From positions 62,001-126,000 of the forward strand of contig DASPKU010000006.1 in assembly GCA_035627955.1 (NCBI GenBank): a DNA stretch of 64,000 bases, read 5' to 3'. The position numbers and the translations under genes were made by a program. Position 1 is the stretch's first letter. Each line of letters starts with the position of its first letter. The notes under the pieces were generated by a model. That model did not search any database. It was not told the origin of the DNA and saw nothing but the letters and a program-made list of their open reading frames with translations. The stretch comes from Phycisphaerales bacterium. Its GTDB lineage: Bacteria; Planctomycetota; Phycisphaerae; Phycisphaerales; UBA1924. This document shows, one piece after another, positions 8,888 through 17,382 of this stretch.

Positions 8888-9270
8888 GGCTCTGGACGCT
8901 CGGGATCGAGCCGGTGCGGCTGGTGAAGGGTGACGAGACTTCCGCATGGGCGGCCGAGGCGTGGATGGTCGTCGCCAGCATGGTTGTTCTGCTCGTGGCT
9001 ATCAGTGGCGTGGTGCTGATGGTGAGGGCGCGGCGAGGGCGCGACGATCGCGAGAGTGCCTTCCGTGCGTTGGCATCCGGCCTCGGGCTGTCAGGGGATG
9101 CGCGGGGGCTTCTGCGGCGGTTGGCTGCGGCGCACGGGGCCGCGTCGCCCGTGGCGTTGCTGCTGAGCGATCACGCGCTGCGACAGGCGGTGGTCGGCGT
9201 AAAGGGGGCGGGCTTGCCGCGGGCGGAGCGGAGAGCGCTGGAGCGGCTGCGGGCGGACCTTGGCCTGTGA
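8884..9270 (+). CDS. Small membrane protein coupled to the HEAT-repeat gene
   Basis: A 128-residue protein starting with the ATG inside the ATGA overlap at 8884. One strong membrane segment spans about residues 24-46 (AWMVVASMVVLLVAISGVVL). A basic cytoplasmic stretch and a helical C-terminal domain with the pattern SPVALLLSDHALRQAV follow. Coupling suggests that it anchors, or works with, the HEAT protein at the membrane. I do not recognise the family. The short basic stop-transfer segment after the helix suggests that the C-terminus is cytoplasmic. Confidence 0.75.
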   Translation: MRLWTLGIEPVRLVKGDETSAWAAEAWMVVASMVVLLVAISGVVLMVRARRGRDDRESAFRALASGLGLSGDARGLLRRLAAAHGAASPVALLLSDHALRQAVVGVKGAGLPRAERRALERLRADLGL

Positions 9271-9284
9271 GGCGGGTTGGATGA

Positions 9285-10019
9285 TCAGTCGATGGGCGGC
9301 TGGCTCGCGCGTTTGGCGAGGGGAACCTCGGCGCGCAAGCGGCGGGCGATGTCGACCATGACGAGCTGGTCATGGTTGATGGCGAAGTGCGAGCAGAGGC
9401 GGCCCAGGCCAGGGTTCACGTCGACCCAGTAGGGCAGCATGCCGGGAGGCGCGGTGTTCGAGGCCCCGATCCACCAGTCTCGCAGGGCGGCGTAGCAGTG
9501 CAGCTCGCACGCGTGGGCGCGGCCATTGAGGCCGCAGAGGAACTTCGACTGCGGGCGCATGTCCCAGGCGCACGGGTCGGGGATGATGACCTGCGCGATC
9601 TTGGCGCCGCGGTGCGGCGAGGCAACGGTGAAAATGCGGCGGATTTTGAGCGGGCCCAGGTTGAATGCGTCGCACGCGAGGGCGCGGGAGAGGATGCCGC
9701 CCATTGAGATGCCGACCACGTCGATCTCGCGTTCGCACAGGCCCTTGCTCCGGATGACTGAGTATGCGTGGGCCGCGGCAGAGTGGAGCGAGAAGGCGAG
9801 CGGGTAGGTGATGGAGGTGAAGTCGTCGGGTTTGCCCGAGGTGAACGGGCCGAGCCGGGAGGCCATGCTGATGTTTGCGATGCCCGGGGCGTGCCAGCCG
9901 CCGAGGATGACGACGGGGCGGGCAAGGGGCGTAGGGGTGCTCCGCAGGCGCTGTGTTTCGGCCTCGAGCGAGGCGGGCTCCAGGTGAAAGTCGGGGTTCA
10001 CGTAACGCCGCTTGGGCAT
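9285..10019 (-). CDS. Alpha/beta-hydrolase, lipase-like
   Basis: A 244-residue predicted serine hydrolase. The nucleophile elbow GISMGG (G-x-S-x-G) follows a strand ending EIDVV, and PVVILGGWHAPG near the N-terminus resembles the oxyanion-hole strand of lipases. TVASPHRGAK after the elbow is also typical of lipase and PGAP1-like proteins, and NHDQLVM near the C-terminus probably holds the catalytic histidine. The ATG complementary to 10017-10019 gives a compact single-domain enzyme without a signal peptide; the reading frame stays open further upstream, but that part looks non-coding. The substrate is probably a lipid or ester but is not determined. Confidence 0.8.
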   Translation of the reverse strand: MPKRRYVNPDFHLEPASLEAETQRLRSTPTPLARPVVILGGWHAPGIANISMASRLGPFTSGKPDDFTSITYPLAFSLHSAAAHAYSVIRSKGLCEREIDVVGISMGGILSRALACDAFNLGPLKIRRIFTVASPHRGAKIAQVIIPDPCAWDMRPQSKFLCGLNGRAHACELHCYAALRDWWIGASNTAPPGMLPYWVDVNPGLGRLCSHFAINHDQLVMVDIARRLRAEVPLAKRASQPPID

Positions 10020-10138
10020 GGGGCGTTGATGGTACGGCGGCGCGCAGGCCTTGTTCGGCCCTCCTCCGTTCAGTACTGGCGCGCGGGGCCGGGCTTGTCG
10101 GTCCGGCGTGGGGCGGGTCCTCTCACTAGAGTTCAAGC

Positions 10139-11477
10139 ATGAAGCTTTCCAAGTGGTTGTTGGCGGCGTTGCTGGTGTGCGGGTCGGCGATGGCCGTGCA
10201 TGCGCAGGAGGTGGCACCGCCGCGTGACGCGTCGGTGCAAGCGCGCGAGCAGGGTGACGCGTACGTGCGTGTGCGGGATGCGGCATGGGAGCCGTACGGC
10301 GCTGCAGGTCGCGATCCGCAGCTTCGAGGGCAGGCCGGGGCAGCCGGTGGTGCACCTTGTCGGCGTGACGCATATCGGCGAGAAGGCGTACTACGAGGAC
10401 CTGCAGAAGTTCCTCGATGTGCAGGACGTGGTGCTGTTTGAGGGGGTGAAGCCTGGCGAGGCCGCGGCGGACCTGGAGAAGGCGGACGATGCGTCGCGGG
10501 TGAAGATGACCAAGTCGCGCCAGCGGCTGCTGGCGGTTGTCGTGACGCGTCACAAGTCCAAGCACGGGGCGCTACCCAAGACGTTGGAAGAGGCGCTGGC
10601 GCCGCTTCACGGCAGCATGGCGCGGCTTGGGAAGGCCGCGACGGTTGACGGGTGGGGGCGGGAGCAGCGGTATGAGGTGCTGCCGGCGGAGGAGGGGAAG
10701 GCCGCGAAGTTCGACATCGTGTCGCTGGGGGCTGACAACGCCCAAGGCGGCGAGGGCGCGGCGGCGGACCTGAAGTTTTCGCAGCAGAAGCCGCTGACCA
10801 AGGAGGAGCGGAGCGGGGGCGAGGGGATCCAGATGCAGCTGGCCAAGGCGCTGGGCCTGGAGTTCCAGCTGGTGGCGATCGACTACAACCGGCCCAACTG
10901 GCGCAACAGCGACATGACGATGACGGAGCTGGAGAAGGCTCTGGAGGAAGCGGGTGCTTCGGGGGGCATGCTGTTCAACATGCTCGACGGCTCGTCGATG
11001 ATGTCGAAAATGGTAAGCGCGCTGCTGGGGATGATGGGCAGCACGCCCGAGGGCTCGTTCTACATGAAGGTGATGGTGGTGGAGACGCTCGCCCGCGCCG
11101 AGGAGATGATGGAGGTGCAGGGCAAGTCGAACAAGGGCATGGGCGCGATGATGAAAGTGCTCATCGAGGGGCGGAACCAGGTGGTGTTCGACGACCTCGA
11201 GAAGCTCATCCGCGAGGAGCCGGGGGTGACGTCAGTGGCGCTGTTCTACGGCGCGGGGCACCTGGCGGACATGGAGGAGCGGCTGGTGGCGATGGGCTAC
11301 CGCGAGACGGGGGTCGTGTGGAAAGACGCGATCGAGGTGGACCCGGGCGCGGTGAAGGGCGGCAAGGCGCTGATGAAGCAGGTCCGCCGGCAAGTCGAGC
11401 GCATGGTGCCCAAGGGCGGCTCGCCGGGTGGGAAGCCCGACGAGCCGGCGCTCAACAAGGACGCAGAGAAGGAATGA
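10139..11477 (+). CDS. TraB-family secreted protein, interrupted by a frameshift
   Basis: The first frame, from ATG at 10139, encodes a clear signal peptide (MKLSKWLLAALLVCG, cleavage after VHA) and about 30 further residues. The rest, in the frame ending at 11477, encodes a TraB/GumN-like domain: VVHLVGVTHIGEKAY near its start and LFYGAGHLADMEERL near its end carry the paired histidine motifs. The switch is between about 10280 and 10300, consistent with one extra base near gagccgtacggcg. Corrected, the protein is about 445 residues and periplasmic. TraB-like proteins are proposed metal-dependent peptidases, but the activity is poorly defined. Whether the frameshift is real or a sequencing error is not resolvable here. 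Confidence 0.75.
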
Positions 11478-11483
11478 AAAAGA

Positions 11484-11514
11484 GCGGGCGACCGGGTTGC
11501 GAACGGTCGCCCGC
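11484..11514. other. Hairpin after the TraB-like gene
   Basis: A 10-bp stem (gcgggcgacc at 11484-11493 and its complement at 11505-11514) lies 7 bp after the stop. It has no U-tract, so it may stabilise the 3' end or act with Rho rather than as an intrinsic terminator. Confidence 0.5.
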
Positions 11515-11615
11515 CGAGGGTTGCCGCGCCGGTTCAGGGGTGAAGAACCGGAGGGCTGTCAGAGTCGTTCGCTGATCCATGCGACGCGTTCGCGCTCTTC
11601 GCGTCAGGAGTGCGA

Positions 11616-11646
11616 AAGAAAAAAGGGGCTCCCGTGGGAGCCCCTT
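11616..11646 (-). terminator. Terminator of the DUF481-like gene
   Basis: On the minus strand the sequence reads ggggctccc, a two-base loop, its complement, then ttttttcttt. It lies about 30 bp past the stop codon of the gene at 11677-12585. Confidence 0.85.
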
Positions 11647-11676
11647 GTCAATGTCGCCGGCTGGAGCGGATAACGC

Positions 11677-12585
11677 TTAGAAGGACCACACGAGCAGGGC
11701 GAAGTAGTCCAGGTCGTTGCGCTTCTTGTCGCCACCCGGGTTGCTGTCGTAGCGGTTCTCGATGCCGATCTTGAGGCTCATCTTGGTCTCGGGGTCCACG
11801 AGGATTTCCCAGCCCACCTTGGCCTTGGCGCGGTAGTGGTTAAGGTCGAGGAAGTCGGGGTAGAGCTCGACGGAGGCCGTGAGCTGCTGGCGCTCGGTCA
11901 GCTTGTGGGAGAGGTCGGCGCCGAGCAGACCTTCCGGGTGCCAGCGATTGTCCTCGCCGCCGAAGTCGCGGCGCACACCCACACCGGCGCGCCCGATGAG
12001 GGTGGTCCTCTGGTTCTCGATGAAGGCGTAACCGATACCGTTGGTGATCGTGACGCGGTGCTGCCAATCCTGGAAGTCGTCGTACTCGTAGGTGCCCTTG
12101 AGGAAGTAGCGCCAGCGCGAGCCCTTCGCGAAGATCCAGTCGTTCTGTGCGTTGGCCTCGAACCGGTTCTTGGTCACTTCGTTGTCGGCGGTGGCCCGCA
12201 GGTACATGAGGCTGGCCTTGGTGTCGTAGCGCTCAGTCTTGCGCTGGGCGTTGACGCCGGCGTGGACGTTGAGGTTCTGCGAGTTGCCCTCGGAGCCGTT
12301 GACGCCGACCTCGACGCCGCCGGTCCAGCCGCTGAAGAAGGGCCAGCGCGACTCCTGCTTGGGCGGCTCGAGCTTGTCCTGGTCGGGGGCGGGGGCGGAG
12401 GCCGTGGGCTGGTTGGTGGTGAAGAGCTCGACGGTGTTGCTGCCGAGGGTGAGCTCGGTCGAGACCGCGGCGGTCGTGGCCGCGCCGGCAAGGCCGGGGT
12501 TGAGCGGCAGCAAGCCGTCGGACGCGAGGGCTTGAACTGCGAAACCCGCGGCCGCGATGAGGGCCGCACAAGACAATCGGCGCAT
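11677..12585 (-). CDS. DUF481-family (YdiY-like) outer-membrane protein
   Basis: A 302-residue exported protein. The N-terminus MRRLSCAALIAAAGFAVQAL is a signal peptide. The mature part, from about residue 85, consists of alternating amphipathic strands with aromatic girdles (GWTGGVEVGVNGSEGNSQNL, WRYFLKGTYEYDDF). It ends in a terminal aromatic residue (FALLVWSF), the mark of a beta-barrel inserted by the BAM machinery. The strand pattern and the GNSQNLN segment match the DUF481/YdiY family, whose function is poorly known. The ATG complementary to 12583-12585 is preceded by AAGGAG. It is a single-gene unit with its own terminator. Confidence 0.82.
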   Translation of the reverse strand: MRRLSCAALIAAAGFAVQALASDGLLPLNPGLAGAATTAAVSTELTLGSNTVELFTTNQPTASAPAPDQDKLEPPKQESRWPFFSGWTGGVEVGVNGSEGNSQNLNVHAGVNAQRKTERYDTKASLMYLRATADNEVTKNRFEANAQNDWIFAKGSRWRYFLKGTYEYDDFQDWQHRVTITNGIGYAFIENQRTTLIGRAGVGVRRDFGGEDNRWHPEGLLGADLSHKLTERQQLTASVELYPDFLDLNHYRAKAKVGWEILVDPETKMSLKIGIENRYDSNPGGDKKRNDLDYFALLVWSF

Positions 12586-12645
12586 ACCACCACTCCTTCT
12601 CGTAAACCTCACGAGACCACCTGAGGACAGGACAACACGTTGAGA

Positions 12646-13056
12646 TCAGCGGGCCCGGAGGGCGTCGCGGATTTCGGTCAGCAGGATCTGCTCCTTCGTC
12701 GGGCCCGGGGGGGGCGGCGGCGGGGGCTTGGGGAACGCGCGGTTCATGGCCTTGATGACCATGAAGATGCAGAAGGCGACGATGAGGAAGTTGATGAGGG
12801 TGTTAATGAAGACGCCGTAGGTGACCGCGACCTCAGGCGTAATCACCTTTTCGCCCTCCATGATCGCTTCCTTCAGGACGAACTTCTTGTCCTTGAAGTC
12901 CACCCCGCCGGTGAGGAAGCCGATGGGCGGCATCAAGATGTCTTTGACCAGCGAGTTGACGATGTTGCCGAAGGCGGCGCCGATAATGACCCCAACGGCG
13001 AGGTCAACGACGTTGCCTCGCATCGCAAACTCTCGGAACTCTCGGATCAGGCCCAT
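12646..13056 (-). CDS. mscL: Large-conductance mechanosensitive channel MscL
   Basis: Homopentameric inner-membrane channel that opens under membrane tension and releases solutes during osmotic downshock. The 136-residue protein matches the family from end to end: N-terminal amphipathic helix [17 protein letters not shown]1 with [15 protein letters not shown], a periplasmic loop, TM2 with [18 protein letters not shown], and a C-terminal helix after a proline-rich linker of seven consecutive prolines. The ATG complementary to 13054-13056 follows AAGGGGG. The linker is longer and more proline-rich than in E. coli, which might alter the cytoplasmic bundle. Confidence 0.96.
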   Translation of the reverse strand: MGLIREFREFAMRGNVVDLAVGVIIGAAFGNIVNSLVKDILMPPIGFLTGGVDFKDKKFVLKEAIMEGEKVITPEVAVTYGVFINTLINFLIVAFCIFMVIKAMNRAFPKPPPPPPPGPTKEQILLTEIRDALRAR

Positions 13057-13296
13057 GGGTGTGCCCCCTTGTTGCCCGGCGCAATTCCCGGGCGCGGGGC
13101 TGAAACTACAGGGCGGTGGCGGGGGGTGCAAACTGCGTGGGCAAGCGACAGGGAGTGACAGGGTTCGCACGGCGGGGGCGGCATGCCGAGTGACGATGGG
13201 TCGCCGCCAACCCGGGACTCCGGCCCCGAGCGGCCTCAGTCCCGGCGTCGTGGATCTAGTCCCGGGGTCGGTTAGGGGCGGTATGATCGTCTCCCC

Positions 13297-13698
13297 ATGA
13301 GCCTGACGCTTGCCGCCCAGACCGAGCTTTCGTCGTACCTGCCGGTGTTCATCATCATTCTGATGGCGATCAGCTTCGCGGTGCTGAACATCGTGGCGAG
13401 CGCGATCATCGGGCCGCGCCGGGAGGGGCGGATCAAGGGGCAGACGTACGAGTCGGGCATGAACCCGATCGGCACTGCCCGCAAGCGGTTCAATGTGCGG
13501 TTCTACCTGATCGCGATGGTGTTCCTGGTGTTCGACGTCGAGATCATCTTCCTGTACCCGTGGGCATCGACGTTCCCGAACCTGGCGCCCCAGACGGACA
13601 TGGGGCTGATCTGGCTGTGCCGCATCCTGTTCTTCCTGTTCACTACCGTGGTGGCGTACCTGTACGGGTACCGCAAGGGTGTGTTCAAGTTCGACTAA
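13297..13698 (+). CDS. nuoA: NADH-quinone oxidoreductase subunit A
   Basis: Inner-membrane subunit of respiratory complex I. The 133-residue protein has three membrane segments and the diagnostic blocks [20 protein letters not shown] and [13 protein letters not shown]; the acidic pair in DVE is the hallmark of NuoA/NdhC. The ATG at 13297 is the first good start. No nuoB or other complex I gene follows: the next gene is a DUF2752 protein. Either the nuo genes are split in this genome or this is an isolated copy. Family identification is secure. Confidence 0.93.
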   Translation: MSLTLAAQTELSSYLPVFIIILMAISFAVLNIVASAIIGPRREGRIKGQTYESGMNPIGTARKRFNVRFYLIAMVFLVFDVEIIFLYPWASTFPNLAPQTDMGLIWLCRILFFLFTTVVAYLYGYRKGVFKFD

Positions 13699-13705
13699 GC
13701 CGCAC

Positions 13706-14176
13706 GTGACGCACGCGCCCGCACAGGCCCAGCCCCTGCCCGCGAGCCGGGCCAATCGCGCGAGCGGCGGCGAGCGTGTGGTGGCGAGCTTGGTGGCCGC
13801 GGCGTGCCTGGCGGTGCTGGTGATCGCGGCGGGGCTGACGCCCGCGGGCGAGGGATCGGGGACGCACACGCAGCTGGGGATGCCCTCGTGCGGCTGGGCG
13901 GTCAGCTATGGGGCGCCGTGCCCCACCTGCGGCATGACCACGGCGTTCGCGCACGCGGCGCACCTGAGCCTGTGGCAGTCGTTCAAGACACAGCCGATGG
14001 GGTTCCTGCTCGCGGTTGGCACCGCGGCGGGGTTCTGGGTAGCCTTGTACGTGGCGGCAACGGGGTCGCTGCTGGGGCGGCTGTGCGGTCGGCTGCTGGC
14101 GCCCAGGATGCTGTGGGTGCTGCTGGGCATCGCGGCGGCGTCCTGGGCCTACAAGTGGGTGGTCTGGGAGAGCTGA
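13706..14176 (+). CDS. DUF2752 membrane protein
   Basis: A roughly 156-residue protein with three predicted membrane segments and the DUF2752 signature [13 protein letters not shown] (two cysteines followed by G-x-T-x-A-F) around residues 70-82. The family is widespread in Bacteroidota and Planctomycetota and has no established function. The start is uncertain: GTG at 13706 lies 7 bp after the nuoA stop, while GTG at 13679 would overlap nuoA by 20 bp. Close spacing suggests co-transcription with nuoA. Confidence 0.78.
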   Translation: MTHAPAQAQPLPASRANRASGGERVVASLVAAACLAVLVIAAGLTPAGEGSGTHTQLGMPSCGWAVSYGAPCPTCGMTTAFAHAAHLSLWQSFKTQPMGFLLAVGTAAGFWVALYVAATGSLLGRLCGRLLAPRMLWVLLGIAAASWAYKWVVWES

Positions 14177-14303
14177 CAGCCCACGCGCGGGACGCGAAAG
14201 TGGGGCGGTGCTGAGGCTTCCCGCAGGCCGCGTGCGTACTGGACACTCGCGCCGCCGACGGCGGGAAAGCCACGAAGGCGCCACAAGGGCGAAGGAACTG
14301 CGT

Positions 14304-14960
14304 ATGCGTGCGATCGTTCTGCTGCTGATGCTGGGTGTGTGCGCGGCGGTGCTGCCATCGTGCCAGGCCGTGGCGGCAGCGGAGGCGAACAGGCGGCGGC
14401 ACAGCACGCACCTCGTCAAGGCCGACTTCACGGGGCTGGAGGGCAAGACAATCGCGGTGGTGGTCGCGGCGGACCGGTTCATCCAGAGCGATCACCCGGA
14501 CCTTGTCGACTATGTGACGACGAACCTGACCAAGCGGCTGTCGCAGTCGGCTATCCGGCCCAACCCCAGCGGCTACGTGCCGGCAAAGGAGGTGCTGACG
14601 TACCTCTACGACAACCCAGCGTGGCCGAGCAAGCCGATGACGGAGATCGCCAAGGGGCTGGGCGGGGTCGAGCGCATTGTGTTTGTGGAACTGTCGGAGT
14701 TCCGCCTGCGGGAGCCGGGCAACCAGTACGAGTGGGACGGCGTTGCGTCGGGCACGGTGGCGGTGGTGGCGGTCGATTCGACCACTCCCGACGAGTACGT
14801 GTACCAGAAGCCCATCACGGTGCGGTACCCCGACGGAAAGGGTTACGGGCCCGAGCAGGTGTCGATGAGCGCGGTGATGACCGAGCTCGCGCGGCGCTTC
14901 GTGGAGCGGACGGCGTGGCACTTCTACGACCACGAGGAGCCGTACGAGCCGAAGTATTGA
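14304..14960 (+). CDS. Lipoprotein of unknown function (first of a tandem pair)
   Basis: A 218-residue exported lipoprotein: MRAIVLLLMLGVCAAVLPSC ends in the lipobox cysteine at residue 20. The mature part has a strand-helix layout with KTIAVVVAADRFIQ, a central GLGGVERIVFVELSEFRLRE segment and a C-terminal helix. The ATG at 14304 is preceded by GAAGGAA. The next gene encodes another lipoprotein with the same order of elements, so the pair probably arose by duplication. The arrangement recalls small periplasmic nucleotide- or partner-binding lipoproteins, but no named family could be assigned. Confidence 0.78.
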   Translation: MRAIVLLLMLGVCAAVLPSCQAVAAAEANRRRHSTHLVKADFTGLEGKTIAVVVAADRFIQSDHPDLVDYVTTNLTKRLSQSAIRPNPSGYVPAKEVLTYLYDNPAWPSKPMTEIAKGLGGVERIVFVELSEFRLREPGNQYEWDGVASGTVAVVAVDSTTPDEYVYQKPITVRYPDGKGYGPEQVSMSAVMTELARRFVERTAWHFYDHEEPYEPKY

Positions 14961-15008
14961 GTGTGGTTTGCTCTCGGGGCCCGGCGGCGGGCGTGCAGGA
15001 GTGATCGC

Positions 15009-15653
15009 GTGCGCATGGTGCTGATGCTGGCGTTGTTGGTGGTAGCGGGGGCGCTGCAGGGCTGCAACTACGTGGCCGCGGGGTACCTGCTGGTGCACGG
15101 GCCGGAGAAGAAGCCAGCGGCGCACGAGCTGGAGAAGGACCGGGCGACGGTGATCTTCGTGGACGACCGGGCGAACGTGCTGGCCCGCCGGTCGCTGCGG
15201 ACGCAGATCGCCAAGGTGGCGCAGGACACGCTGCTCAAGGAGGGCGTGCTCACGAACGTGATCGACACCACCGCGGCCATGCAGGCCGCGATGCGCGAGA
15301 CCTCGGGCGAGCCGTTGGACATCACCACGCTCGGTCGGCAGGTGCAGGCAGATGTGGTGATCTACGTCACCATGGACACGTTCGTGCTGAGCACCGACGG
15401 CCAGACCTTCTCGCCCGAGGCGCGGGCGCACGTGAAGGTGATCGACGCGAAGCTGGCCAAGCGCGTGTTCCCGCTCGATAAGAAGGAGGGGCACCCGGTG
15501 GACGTGCGGCTGAAGCTCGCGAGCGGGACGGTGCCCAAGACGGGGACCGAGCAGATCAACGCGCTTAACGAGCTGGCGGACCGCACGGGGCTGGAGATCG
15601 CGCGGGTGTTCTTTGATTCGGAGGCTCGGGAGAGCATCCGGCAGGGGAACTGA
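15009..15653 (+). CDS. Lipoprotein of unknown function (second of a tandem pair)
   Basis: A 214-residue lipoprotein with signal MVLMLALLVVAGALQGC; the lipobox is LQGC. GTG at 15009 is chosen because AGGAG at 14997-15001 is seven bases away; ATG at 15015 is the alternative. The mature domain resembles its upstream neighbour in layout: ATVIFVDDRANVL at the start, then LGRQVQADVVIYVTMDTFVL in the middle, matching KTIAVVVAADRF and LGGVERIVFVELSEFRL in the first lipoprotein. The 48-bp gap between the genes suggests a shared transcript. Function is unknown. Confidence 0.78.
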   Translation: MRMVLMLALLVVAGALQGCNYVAAGYLLVHGPEKKPAAHELEKDRATVIFVDDRANVLARRSLRTQIAKVAQDTLLKEGVLTNVIDTTAAMQAAMRETSGEPLDITTLGRQVQADVVIYVTMDTFVLSTDGQTFSPEARAHVKVIDAKLAKRVFPLDKKEGHPVDVRLKLASGTVPKTGTEQINALNELADRTGLEIARVFFDSEARESIRQGN

Positions 15654-15679
15654 GCGGCCCGCTCCTACGATGGCTGTGG

Positions 15680-16897
15680 ATGGCCGCTGATGCTGAGAAC
15701 CTGAGGGGCGCGAGCGCGGGCCCATCGATCCTGCACCTGGTGCTGCCGGGTGGGCGGGTGGTGCGGCCCAGCCTGACGCTGCGCCCGCGCCGCTGGTCAC
15801 AGGGTTTCCGGCGCGACGTGCGCGGGTGCGACGCGGCGGTGTGGGCGTGCCGCGAGTGCATCGCGGCGTCGCCGGAACTCGAGCACCGCGTGTGCGTGGT
15901 CGGCGGGAACGAGGCGGGCGAGCGGAGCGCGGCCATGGGGCTGGAGACGCACGCGCGTCTGGCGCCGCCGTTTTCAAGGCCCGAGCTGGCCCTTACGGGG
16001 TATCGGAACCTGCTGCGGGAGTGGGGGACGCCGCAGGTCGTGATGTGCTGGGGCGGGGACTTCGCCGCGCTGCGCGACCGCGTTGTCGCGGGTGGGCCCG
16101 AGGCAGGCGCAGGGCGGGAGATGCGCGGGCCTGTGTGGATGGTGGCGGACCTGCACGCGGGCGTGCTGGAGGTGCGGGATTCGGAGCACACGCGCGAGCC
16201 GCTGACGCAGGCGCTGACGCCCTGGCTGCCGGTGCCGCACGCGCTGACGCAGCGGGACCGGGAGGCGGTGCGAGAGGCGTTCAACGTGGGGCCGGGCGAG
16301 CTGCTGTGCGCGCTCATCGGCGATCCACCCGCGGCGTGCGACGCGATCACGCTGGCGTACATGGCGGGGATTCTGCACGTGGGCGGGGTGCGGGTGGTGC
16401 CGGTGGTGCCGCGGGGCGCGTACCAGTTGGAGCGGGCGCTGCGGCACGTGGGCGCGGGCGGGTACCTGGGGGACCTGCGGCTGATCGACGGGCCGATGTC
16501 GCTGATCGCGCCGGGGTGCGACCTTGGCGTGTGCATCCCGGTTGCACCGACAGAGCACGAGATGGCCGAGGAGCCGGCGCTGCCGAGCAAGCTGGCGGTG
16601 GCGCGGGCGGCGGCGATGGGGCTTCCCATCGTGATGAGCGCCACCCCGTGGGCGCAGGGGCTGCTGCCAGAGGGAGCGCAGGTGTGCCTGTCGCCCTCGA
16701 ACGATCACGCGGCCCTCGCCAAGCGGGTGTTCGCGCTGGCGGAGGACGGGCAGCGGCGGCTGCGGTATGCGCGGGCGGCGCTCATCGAGCACTCGGTGAA
16801 CGCGCCGCCCCGAGGGCTGGTGGAAGAGGTGCTCGCTGCGTGGAGCAGGGCGTGCTCAGGGCCATTGGCGCCGCGGACGAGCGCAGTGACTGCATGA
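15680..16897 (+). CDS. Glycosyltransferase-like protein (GT-B fold)
   Basis: A 405-residue cytosolic protein whose C-terminal third looks like the nucleotide-sugar half of a GT-B glycosyltransferase. LPSKLAVARAAAMGLPIVMS is followed by an acidic/serine loop and a helix with ALAKRVFALAEDGQRR, the order seen in family GT1/GT4 proteins. The N-terminal half has Rossmann-like strands (VCVVGGNEAGE, VVMCWGG) but no clean donor-site EX7E motif. Its TGA overlaps the ATG of the phosphatase gene at 16894, so the two are translationally coupled. Activity is unproven; it could be a non-catalytic relative. Confidence 0.6.
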   Translation: MAADAENLRGASAGPSILHLVLPGGRVVRPSLTLRPRRWSQGFRRDVRGCDAAVWACRECIAASPELEHRVCVVGGNEAGERSAAMGLETHARLAPPFSRPELALTGYRNLLREWGTPQVVMCWGGDFAALRDRVVAGGPEAGAGREMRGPVWMVADLHAGVLEVRDSEHTREPLTQALTPWLPVPHALTQRDREAVREAFNVGPGELLCALIGDPPAACDAITLAYMAGILHVGGVRVVPVVPRGAYQLERALRHVGAGGYLGDLRLIDGPMSLIAPGCDLGVCIPVAPTEHEMAEEPALPSKLAVARAAAMGLPIVMSATPWAQGLLPEGAQVCLSPSNDHAALAKRVFALAEDGQRRLRYARAALIEHSVNAPPRGLVEEVLAAWSRACSGPLAPRTSAVTA

Positions 16898-17382
16898 GCG
16901 GTGAATCGTCCATCCCGGTGCTGTTCGTGTGCCTGGGGAACATCTGCCGCTCGCCGCTGGCGAAGGTGATCCTCACGGAGCAGGCGCGAGCGCGGGGCGT
17001 GCTGGACCGGTTTGTCATCGATTCGTGCGGGACCGGGCCGTGGCACGTGGGCAAGGGCGCGGACGGGCGGAGCGTGGAGGTGGCGCGTCGGCACGGGCTG
17101 AACCTCGTGCACAAGGCGAGACAGCTGGACCCCACGAGCGACTTCCTGAAGTTCGAGTGGCTGATCGCGATGGACCGGCAGAACCGCGAGGACCTGATCG
17201 CGGAGGGGGCGCCGCGGGAGCGGGTGCACCTGATGCGCGCCTTCGACCCGGCGCTCGCGGGTATGCCCGAAAACCGCCTCGACGTGCCCGACCCGTACTA
17301 CGGCGAGGGCGACGGGTTCGAGCGGGTGTACGAGATGCTGACGACTGCGAGCGCGGGGCTGCTGGACCGACTCTTGAGCTAG
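16894..17382 (+). CDS. Low-molecular-weight protein-tyrosine phosphatase
   Basis: A 162-residue enzyme. The active-site P-loop is VCLGNICRS, with nucleophile C13 and R19 (CX5R), close to the N-terminus as usual in this family. The general acid is the aspartate in VPDPYYG near residue 130. It is coupled by an ATGA overlap to the glycosyltransferase-like gene. In many bacteria such phosphatases act on tyrosine kinases that control polysaccharide export, so the pairing fits that theme, but no such kinase is visible. Its stop overlaps the convergent aminopeptidase gene by 4 bp. Confidence 0.9.
   Translation: MSGESSIPVLFVCLGNICRSPLAKVILTEQARARGVLDRFVIDSCGTGPWHVGKGADGRSVEVARRHGLNLVHKARQLDPTSDFLKFEWLIAMDRQNREDLIAEGAPRERVHLMRAFDPALAGMPENRLDVPDPYYGEGDGFERVYEMLTTASAGLLDRLLS

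Noticed and set aside
13983-15977. 664-codon minus-strand open frame
   Set aside because: It spans several plus-strand genes with signal peptides and lipoboxes; its translation is Arg/His/Pro-rich with no recognisable protein.
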